Shown: positions 58,607-64,000 of the stretch, piece by piece
Layout: each line of letters begins with the position of its first letter
Numbering within the stretch: position 1 is the stretch's first letter
Assembly (NCBI GenBank): GCA_035627955.1
Contig: DASPKU010000014.1
Span: forward strand, 1-64,000
Reading direction: 5' to 3'
Length of the DNA stretch: 64,000 nucleotides
Source of the DNA: Phycisphaerales bacterium
GTDB taxonomy: Bacteria > Planctomycetota > Phycisphaerae > Phycisphaerales > UBA1924
Notes under the pieces: model-generated
The model's database searches: none
What the model was told of the DNA's origin: nothing
Seen by the model: only the letters and a program-made list of their open reading frames with translations
Position numbers and translations under genes: made by a program

Positions 58607-58984
58607 GTCGCAGCCACGGCCTCCTCGTGAGTTTAGAAGAGCATCTCTCGCGGAGGACGCGGGGGCGCGAAGACAGGCAGGAGGGAGGAGCGGGCGGACC
58701 GTGCGTGGCCCGTCCTATCTCTGTTTGTGATCCTCCTCCGCGCTACCGCGTCCTCCGCGAGAGCCCTTCTCTTCCTCCGCGCCCCCGCGTCCTCCGCGAG
58801 AGACCTTCTTCCCCGCGCCGCCGCGCCACTGCCCCTCACAGGGCATCACTTCAGCTAAACGCCCGCTAAGAACCCAAAGGGAAGGTTCTGCTTTCGCGCT
58901 CAAAGCCACTTGGCGGGCTGAAAGAACCGGTTATTGCCGGTTCAGAAGGCGGCGGTAACTGGCACCGTGCTCTAGGTTTGGGGC
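58607..58984. repeat. Intergenic region with direct and inverted CCTCCGCG repeats
   Basis: Two direct copies of a 37-bp unit TCCTCCGCG...GTCCTCCGCGAGAG lie at 58734-58770 and 58773-58809 (39-bp period). A 26-bp inverted copy of part of the same unit (TCTCTCGCGGAGGACGCGGG) lies at 58644-58669. The rest of the 378 bp shows no gene. Near the right end a mixed hairpin surrounds 58918-58945 (GAACCGG/CCGGTTC). Confidence 0.75.
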
Positions 58985-59836
58985 ATGGAAACGAACCGAA
59001 ACAACAGCGGGCTGGATGCCGGGCTGACGGGGTACAACCCCGGTCGTGACACCGGCGATGACGTGCGCACGGGCCCGATGGATAGCGGGCCTGGACGCGG
59101 GGCTGAAGGTGGCGGGTACGGCGGCGGCAGCCAGCCGGTGCAGGGCGCGAAGCAGTTTGTCCAGAAGGGCAAGCAGGCGGCCCGCGACATCGGGCAGGAG
59201 GTCTCACGCGAGGCCCGCGGCATCGCCCAGGAGCTCGGCCAGGAGTTCAAGGGCACCGCCGGCGAGATGCTCGAGCAGCAGCGCCAGCGCGTGACCGGGC
59301 AGGTGGGCGGCTTCGCCCAGGCCCTGCACCGCGTCAGCGACGAGCTGCGGCAGGATCAGGGTGGAAGCGGCGGGGGCGAGACGGTCGCCCGCGTCACCGA
59401 CCTGATCGCGTCGCGCCTGGACGACGCCGCGAACATGCTCCAGAACAAGGAGCCGCGCGACATCATCCGCAGCGTGGAGAACTTCGCCCGGCGCGAGCCC
59501 GCCCTGTTCCTGGGCGGCTGCCTGCTCGCGGGCGTGGTGATCTCGCGCTTCCTCAAGGCCTCCTCCCGCCACGAGCATGGCTACAGCGGGGGTGATGACT
59601 ACGGGCGCGACAGCTACAGCGGCGGCAGCGACGTCGGCGACGACGTGGGCATCACCTGGCGGGCGCAGGACAAGCTCGCCCAGGACAAGATCGGGAGCTA
59701 CGGGCCGTCGGGCCCCATCGACGTGAACCCGCCCCGCGGGCCGCTGGACAAGAGCGGCCTGGGCGGCAGCGCCACTCCGTTCGACGTGACACCAAAGACC
59801 CCGGAGACGCCTCCGGACCTGCGAGGGGGTGTGTAA
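58985..59836 (+). CDS. Gly/Ser-rich protein with coiled coil and one membrane helix
   Basis: This is 283 residues. The first 50 are Gly/Asp/Ser-rich. A long coiled coil follows (about 55-120, QFVQKGKQAARDIGQEVSRE and LGQEFKGTAGEMLEQQRQRV), then a second helical part (about 135-170), a hydrophobic helix (ALFLGGCLLAGVVISRFL) and a Gly/Asp/Ser/Tyr-rich end. No family is recognised, but such tripartite proteins often precede holin_3_6 and DUF3618 genes. The stop overlaps the next start (TAATG). First gene of a three-gene operon. Confidence 0.65.
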   Translation: METNRNNSGLDAGLTGYNPGRDTGDDVRTGPMDSGPGRGAEGGGYGGGSQPVQGAKQFVQKGKQAARDIGQEVSREARGIAQELGQEFKGTAGEMLEQQRQRVTGQVGGFAQALHRVSDELRQDQGGSGGGETVARVTDLIASRLDDAANMLQNKEPRDIIRSVENFARREPALFLGGCLLAGVVISRFLKASSRHEHGYSGGDDYGRDSYSGGSDVGDDVGITWRAQDKLAQDKIGSYGPSGPIDVNPPRGPLDKSGLGGSATPFDVTPKTPETPPDLRGGV

Positions 59837-60624
59837 TGGCAGACTACGGCAAGGACAACTTCGGCGGCGTTGGCTCCGGCCCCAAGGGCGGCAGCAAGGA
59901 CAACTTTGAGCCCACCCGCGGCGACCGCGTCTACCCCGAGCGCGGCCCCGACATCGGCGCCGGCGCGGGCCAGGAACGGCTGATCGACACCGGCGGGACG
60001 GGCGCGATCGGCAGCAGCGTCGCCGGGACCGGCGCACAGTCGTGCCCGGTTGACTACTCCGGCGGCACGTCCACTATGAACAGCGGGAGCACGGGGACGT
60101 TCGGCGGCAGCACGGCTTACGAGGCCCAGGGCCGCTCCCGCGCCGGCGACACCGATTACGGCGCCGCCCCCTCGCGCACCGGTTTCTCAGGTTCGACTAC
60201 GGGCGTCGGGGGCTACACCCGCCCGCAGTCGATCCCCGCCATGCTCAAGGAGCTGACCACGGGCATGGGCAGCCTCCTCCGCAACGAGGTGGCCCTGGCC
60301 AAGGCCGAGATGCGCGAGAAGGCCTCGGTATTCACCAAGAACGCGGTCTCGGTCGCCGTCGGCGGCGTGATCGCCCTGGCGGGCTCCATCATCCTGCTGC
60401 ACGCCTTCGTGGCGGCGCTCAGCTCGATCTTCGACGCCGCGGACGTGAGCCCTCGCGTCTACAGCTGGCTCAGCCCGCTCATCGTGTCGCTCGTGGTGCT
60501 CGGCGTGGCCGGGCTGCTGATCAAGAAAGGACTCGACCGCATCAAGTGCGCCAGCCTGACCCCCGAGCGCACCGCCCAGTCTCTCAAGGAGACCGGCGAG
60601 TGGGTCAAGGAGAAGGTCTCATGA
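59836..60624 (+). CDS. Phage-holin-3_6-type (DUF1469-like) membrane protein
   Basis: This is 262 residues. Residues 1-125 are Gly/Ser/Thr-rich and probably disordered. The C-terminal half matches holin superfamily III/PF07332: an amphipathic helix (SLLRNEVALAKAEMREKASV) then two membrane helices (VAVGGVIALAGSIILLHAFV and SWLSPLIVSLVVLGVAGLLI) and the end TGEWVKEKVS. Despite the family name these are usually chromosomal genes linked to stress or envelope function. Middle gene; it overlaps the next by 4 bp (ATGA). Confidence 0.82.
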   Translation: MADYGKDNFGGVGSGPKGGSKDNFEPTRGDRVYPERGPDIGAGAGQERLIDTGGTGAIGSSVAGTGAQSCPVDYSGGTSTMNSGSTGTFGGSTAYEAQGRSRAGDTDYGAAPSRTGFSGSTTGVGGYTRPQSIPAMLKELTTGMGSLLRNEVALAKAEMREKASVFTKNAVSVAVGGVIALAGSIILLHAFVAALSSIFDAADVSPRVYSWLSPLIVSLVVLGVAGLLIKKGLDRIKCASLTPERTAQSLKETGEWVKEKVS

Positions 60625-61901
60625 ACAAGGACACCGACACCCGCAACGCGTCCAACTGCAACCGGACCGCGGGGCGTGACACCGACCAGCGTTCCAGCGA
60701 AGAAATCAAGCGGGACATCGACCGCCAGCTGTACGAAATGGACCAGACCGCCAACCAGCTTCAAAGCAAGCTCTCGCTCCACGGCCTCATCGACGAGGTC
60801 AAGGACGTCTTCACCACCCCCGGGCGCCGCGCCCCCGGCCGCATCATGGAGGCCGCGCGTGACAACCCCGTGCCCGCGGCCCTCATCGGGCTGGGCGTGG
60901 TGTGGATGGTCGCCGACCGCCTCAGCGGCAAGGGCCGCCACGAGGGTTACGAGGTCGGGCGCGGGCGCGAGCGCGACTGGCTCAGCCCCGGCGCTGAGTA
61001 CTTCCCCGGACGCTCCGGTGATGTTGATTCCGGCGGCGGCTACGGGCGCGGCGAGGGCGGCGGCCACATCGGACGTGGCGGCGGTCGCGGCATCGGTGAG
61101 CGCGTGGGCGAGATGGGCTCCAATATCAAGGACCGCGCCGGCGGCATGATGGAGAACATGAAGGACAAAGCCGGCGGAGCCTTCGAGTCGGTCAAGGACC
61201 GCATCTCCGGCGTGGGCCACTCCATCGGCAACCTTGGGCACAGCGCCAAGGACAAGGTCTCGCACGTGGGCGAGCGCGTCTCGCACATGAGCACCGCCGC
61301 CCGCGAGAAGATGCACCACTACGGCGAGACGGTCAGCCGTCAGGCCGTGGTCGCCAAGGACAAGACCGTCGACATGTACGAGGAAACGCCCCTCGCCTTC
61401 GGCGCCGCGGCCCTCGCGGTAGGCGTCGTCGGCGGCCTGCTCGTGCCCTCCTCACGCAAGGAGGATGAGCTGCTCGGGCCCATCAGCGACAAGGTCAAGG
61501 ACCGCGCCAAGGACCTGGGCCAACAGGCCTACGAGCAGGGCAAGCAGGTCGCGACCGAGCTGGGCACCAAGCTCAAGGACGAGGTCGGCGGCGAGCAGCC
61601 TATCGGCGAGAAGATCCGCGACGTCGCCCACCGCGTGGTCGACACCACCAAGCAGCACGTCCGCGAATCGGTGCAGCAGCTGAGCAAGGGTCAGACCGGC
61701 CCCGGTAACCAGATCGGCGACCGCAGCGGCGGCGGCGAGTTCGGCGATGCCGGCGGCTCCCCCACCACGCCGGGGCTGGGCATGGGCACTGCCGGCGAGC
61801 TCAAGGGCGGGCTGGGCAACTGCGACCTGCCGGGCCAGACCCCGGGCAGCTTCGGCAAGGGCACCGGCCCCAGCCGCATCGGCGATGAAAACGTCGACTG
61901 A
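60621..61901 (+). CDS. DUF3618 protein, membrane-associated
   Basis: This is 426 residues. The conserved N-terminal DUF3618 segment SSEEIKRDIDRQLYEMDQTA followed by NQLQSKLSLHGLIDEVKDVF comes first. One hydrophobic patch (VPAALIGLGVVWMVAD) and a Gly-rich linker follow. A long Lys/Glu-rich helical repeat region (about 170-360, GSNIKDRAGGMMENMKDKAG) looks like LEA-type 11-residue periodicity, and a second hydrophobic helix is [16 protein letters not shown]. The end is Gly-rich. Stress or membrane curvature function is inferred from context. Third gene of the operon, starting ATGA inside the previous stop. Confidence 0.8.
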   Translation: MNKDTDTRNASNCNRTAGRDTDQRSSEEIKRDIDRQLYEMDQTANQLQSKLSLHGLIDEVKDVFTTPGRRAPGRIMEAARDNPVPAALIGLGVVWMVADRLSGKGRHEGYEVGRGRERDWLSPGAEYFPGRSGDVDSGGGYGRGEGGGHIGRGGGRGIGERVGEMGSNIKDRAGGMMENMKDKAGGAFESVKDRISGVGHSIGNLGHSAKDKVSHVGERVSHMSTAAREKMHHYGETVSRQAVVAKDKTVDMYEETPLAFGAAALAVGVVGGLLVPSSRKEDELLGPISDKVKDRAKDLGQQAYEQGKQVATELGTKLKDEVGGEQPIGEKIRDVAHRVVDTTKQHVRESVQQLSKGQTGPGNQIGDRSGGGEFGDAGGSPTTPGLGMGTAGELKGGLGNCDLPGQTPGSFGKGTGPSRIGDENVD

Positions 61902-61931
61902 GACCCCTGGGGCTTTCAGTCAACGCGCAGC

Positions 61932-61974
61932 GTCACGCCGCACACCCGGTTTACACCAGGTGTTGCGGCGTGAC
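61932..61974. terminator. Hairpin after the three-gene operon
   Basis: An 11-bp stem GTCACGCCGCA/TGCGGCGTGAC (61932-61942, 61964-61974) follows the DUF3618 stop by 30 bp. The inner CACC/GGTG may extend the stem. There is no T-tract, so it may be a Rho-linked or attenuator hairpin. Confidence 0.6.
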
Positions 61975-62064
61975 TGCGTGCGGGGGTTGCTGTCAGATGT
62001 CGTAGCGTGCGACGCCATTGCAGGCTTCTGCACGCGCCCGCCGCTTGCGGTACGCTCCCCCGCC

Positions 62065-62331
62065 ATGGGGTTCTACTTCCGCAAGTCGGTGAACGCGGGG
62101 CCCTTCCGCATCAACTTCAGCCGCTCGGGCGTCGGCTACTCCGTCGGCGGGCGCGGCTTCCGCACCGGCGTCACACCCCGCGGGCGGCGGTACACCTCCA
62201 GCGGCATCCCCGGGACCGGCATGGGCTACCGAACCGGTGGACCCGGGTGCATGGTCATGCTGGTGGGCTCGCTCGCCCTGCTCGCGGTGGTGGGCTTCGC
62301 GGCCGCGCGGCTGCTTAAGGAGACTCTGTGA
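62065..62331 (+). CDS. DUF4236 protein with C-terminal membrane helix
   Basis: This is 88 residues. The N-terminal MGFYFRKSVNAGPFRINFSR and SGVGYSVGGRGFRTGVTPRG are diagnostic of DUF4236. A C-terminal helix CMVMLVGSLALLAVVGFAAA would anchor it. DUF4236 is usually a small N-terminal module in toxin- or repeat-type membrane proteins; its role is unknown. The TGA overlaps the ATG of the next gene by one base (TGATG). Confidence 0.8.
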   Translation: MGFYFRKSVNAGPFRINFSRSGVGYSVGGRGFRTGVTPRGRRYTSSGIPGTGMGYRTGGPGCMVMLVGSLALLAVVGFAAARLLKETL

Positions 62332-62621
62332 TGGTGCGATGGAAGCGTGTGCTGCGGTCGGCCAGCTCCGAGCGGTTCCTGGCCATGCGCGAGGGTCGCG
62401 ACGCCGCGGCCGTGGACCTGCACTACCTCGCCGACGGCACCGTCGCCGGCACGCTCATCCTGCTCGAGGGCTCGGGCCTCACCGAGGAGCACGTCCCCGA
62501 GATTCTCAAGCAGCTCGACGATGACTTCCTCCCCGGCGTCGACCTGGGCAGCGGCTCGGTGATGTTCACCGTGGTGGCGGGCAGGCTGGTGGGGAACTAC
62601 GAAGGAGCCGAGGAAAAATAG
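62331..62621 (+). CDS. Hypothetical protein, coupled to DUF4236
   Basis: This is 96 residues from MVRWKRVLRSASSERFLAMR. AAGGAG lies eight bases before the ATG. A GTG just before it is a second choice. It has alternating strand-helix patterns (VDLHYLADGTVAGTLILLEG, GLTEEHVPEILKQLDDDFLP, GSVMFTVVAGRLVGNYEG) that suggest a small alpha/beta domain. No family is recognised. It shares the TGATG junction with the DUF4236 gene, so the two are co-translated. Confidence 0.7.
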   Translation: MVRWKRVLRSASSERFLAMREGRDAAAVDLHYLADGTVAGTLILLEGSGLTEEHVPEILKQLDDDFLPGVDLGSGSVMFTVVAGRLVGNYEGAEEK

Positions 62622-62635
62622 CAAAGGGCAAACTG

Positions 62636-62688
62636 GCAAAGGGCAAATCGGAGCGCCGATGACGAACGCATTCCGATTTGCCCTTTGC
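62636..62688. repeat. Perfect 17-bp inverted repeat upstream of the GAT gene
   Basis: The arms GCAAAGGGCAAATCGGA (62636-62652) and TCCGATTTGCCCTTTGC (62672-62688) are exact complements with a 19-nt loop. They lie 25 bp before the ATG of the amidotransferase gene. Similar GGCAAA units make the repeat at 54331-54429. Confidence 0.8.
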
Positions 62689-62713
62689 CCCTTTGCACTT
62701 TGGAGATTTGCGC

Positions 62714-63649
62714 ATGTGCCGCTTCGTGCTCTACCAGGGCGTGCCCCTGACTATCGCCTCGCTGGTGACCGAGCCCGCCAACTCGATCATCAACCAGAGC
62801 GTGCACAGCAAGGAGAGCGAGGAGCCGCTCAACGGCGACGGCTTCGGCGTCGCGTGGTGGGCGCCCGACCTCTCGCACAAGCCCGCGGTGTTCCGCTCGG
62901 TGTCGCCGGCGTGGAGCAACATGAACCTGCTGGAGCTCGCCCGCGTCACCCGCAGCGGCACGGTCATGGCCCACGTGCGGGCCGCCACGCGCGGCATCCC
63001 CGTGACCGAGCTCAACTGCCACCCCTTCGCCGCGGGGCCGTACGCCTTCATGCACAACGGCGACGTCGCCCGCTTCGGCGAGATCCGCCGGCGCGTGCTC
63101 GCGGACCTCAGCGACGACTCCTTCCATGCTGTCAAAGGCTCCACCGACAGCGAGCACCTCTTCGGCGTCTTCCTCGATCAGGTCGCCAAGGCCGGCGGCA
63201 CGTGCGTCGGCGCCTCGGGGGGGAAGGTCAAGGCTCACCCCGGCAAGCAGGTGCAGGCCATGGCCGCGGCCCTGGAGCGCACCGTCGAGTACATCACCCG
63301 CCTCTCCAAGCACGCGGTCAACGGCGGTGCCAAGCGCGACGACGCCAAGCCCGAGGAGGACGAGGACTGCTACCTCAACATTGCCGTGAGCGACGGCGAC
63401 CACTCGGTGGCCTGCCGGTACACCACCGCGGATGAGCCCTCATCGCTGTACGTGCACACCGGCCGCCGCTACGTCTGTGAGGGCGGGCTGTGCCGGATGG
63501 TCTCGCCCGAGAAGGGGCACGGGGCGGTGATCGTCTCCAGCGAGCCACTCAGCGATGACCCGGGGTGGCAGAAGATCCCCCGCAATCACATGGTGGTGGT
63601 CAGCCACGAGCGGGAGTGTGAGGTCCGGGAGATGCAGGTGGCTACCTGA
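62714..63649 (+). CDS. Class II glutamine amidotransferase (YafJ/EgtC-like)
   Basis: This is 311 residues from MCRFVLYQGVPLTIASLVTE. Cys2 is the nucleophile after Met removal. The Ntn core shows NGDGFGVAWWAPD, the Arg and Asn/Gly sites in MAHVRAATRG and FMHNGDVARFGEIR, and TDSEHLFGVFL. This matches YafJ/EgtC-type proteins, which split glutamine or gamma-glutamyl groups. The C-terminal 100 residues are beta-rich and include SLYVHTGRRYVCEGGLCRMV. The start is fixed by the Cys2 requirement; an ATG 12 codons upstream would remove it. Its substrate is unknown. Confidence 0.9.
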   Translation: MCRFVLYQGVPLTIASLVTEPANSIINQSVHSKESEEPLNGDGFGVAWWAPDLSHKPAVFRSVSPAWSNMNLLELARVTRSGTVMAHVRAATRGIPVTELNCHPFAAGPYAFMHNGDVARFGEIRRRVLADLSDDSFHAVKGSTDSEHLFGVFLDQVAKAGGTCVGASGGKVKAHPGKQVQAMAAALERTVEYITRLSKHAVNGGAKRDDAKPEEDEDCYLNIAVSDGDHSVACRYTTADEPSSLYVHTGRRYVCEGGLCRMVSPEKGHGAVIVSSEPLSDDPGWQKIPRNHMVVVSHERECEVREMQVAT

Positions 63650-63654
63650 AGGCT

Positions 63655-63763
63655 GGACTGAGCTGGGCTGAGCTGGACTGAGCCGGATTCCTGACCTGAT
63701 TCGCGGTCCCATCCACCGAGATGAGGACATCTCGGTGGCACGATGAAGACATCTCGGTAGCAC
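63655..63763. repeat. Tandem 10-bp unit and 1.5 copies of the CCACCGAGATG palindrome
   Basis: About three 10-bp units of type GGACTGAGCT (63655-63686) follow the amidotransferase stop. Then comes a full copy of the palindrome (arms 63713-63723 and 63728-63738, loop AGGA) and one extra half (63749-63763). This is the only complete copy in a non-coding place in the window. Confidence 0.8.
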
Positions 63764-63802
63764 GTTTGATTGCTGTTCAGGCGGCGGAAGCACACTCGGT
63801 GC

Positions 63803-64000
63803 ATGGCCGACTACTCCACAAAGGGCAGGTCCGAGCGCGAGCCCAGCGGCGCCCACGACAACACCGGCAAGAAGGGCAAGGGCGGCATCCTCAAGCTCTT
63901 CAAGAGCGCCATCACCGCGTTCTTCAAGAACCGGTCGCTCACGCTCGCGGCCTCGCTGTCCTACTACGCCATCTTCTCCGTCGCCCCCATCATCCTCATC
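63803..64000 (+). CDS. YihY/BrkB-family membrane protein, start only
   Basis: The first 66 codons of a gene run off the window. MADYSTKGRSEREPSGAHDN is a charged leader of about 28 residues. It is followed by the typical helix start ILKLFKSAITAFFKNRSLTL and AASLSYYAIFSVAPIILI, which matches the first transmembrane segment of the YihY/BrkB family (formerly ribonuclease BN). The family has about six helices; its function is uncertain. Confidence 0.8.
   Translation, partial: MADYSTKGRSEREPSGAHDNTGKKGKGGILKLFKSAITAFFKNRSLTLAASLSYYAIFSVAPIILI

Overview
The window is GC-rich bacterial DNA, most likely from a planctomycete of the class Phycisphaerae. This is an inference from gene content: six secreted proteins end in a twin Asp/Asn-rich, Cys-rich dockerin-like tail, two proteins end in PEP-CTERM-like sorting signals, an ECF sigma factor sits next to a Ser/Thr kinase-TPR protein, and CxxCGYD...CPECG zinc ribbons recur at C-termini. 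LptE, MacAB-TolC and BamD-like genes indicate a diderm envelope. No rRNA, phage, transposase or CRISPR array is seen. Genes are dense, on both strands, and mostly chromosomal housekeeping.

Layout. 1-6043 (-) is the start of a very large poly-HAMP hybrid-type histidine kinase whose sensor part is an array of sixteen 276-bp repeats. 6280-10799 (-) holds two dockerin-tailed exported proteins. 11078-12340 (+) holds a prepilin-like gene with an apparent frameshift and a small ORF. 12463-18832 holds dnaB, a sigma/kinase pair and an M16-like protein without its zinc motif. 19300-23125 holds a 24-residue Lys/Ala peptide with its own terminator, a PPOX-like/amidohydrolase pair and phenylalanine hydroxylase. 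23238-28468 (-) holds a metallophosphoesterase, a glycosyltransferase, another dockerin-tailed protein and ribosomal protein S1. 28654-36643 holds an orphan DNA methyltransferase, a collagen-repeat exported protein, a fourth dockerin-tailed protein, two PEP-CTERM-like proteins and small genes.

36761-41412 (-) is a tightly overlapping MacA-MacB-type exporter operon with its TolC-like channel. 41671-45539 (+) carries bamD-like, lptE and ftsH. 45606-51971 carries manC, ruvA, a CapD-type nucleotide-sugar enzyme, dut and an Fsr-type MFS transporter. A lone tRNA-Ile(GAT) follows. 52208-54745 (-) holds DUF3606, a zinc-ribbon membrane protein, and hpf-ptsN-ptsH (nitrogen PTS with ribosome hibernation). 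55017-58606 (+) holds a Kelch-type and an SGNH-type dockerin-tailed protein. 58985-61901 (+) is a three-gene membrane/stress-like operon (unknown, holin_3_6-like, DUF3618). The window ends with DUF4236, a small ORF, a class II glutamine amidotransferase and the start of a YihY/BrkB membrane protein.

The most notable things are: (i) the dockerin-like tail shared by six unrelated exported modules, with an EF-hand loop spacing that differs from classical dockerin; (ii) a palindromic repeat that supplies the N-terminal coding sequence of two different lipoproteins (TolC-like and LptE); (iii) the HAMP array, whose two unit types form a regular alternating pattern; and (iv) several other interspersed palindrome families. 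No single large, clearly undescribed defence or biosynthetic system is evident.
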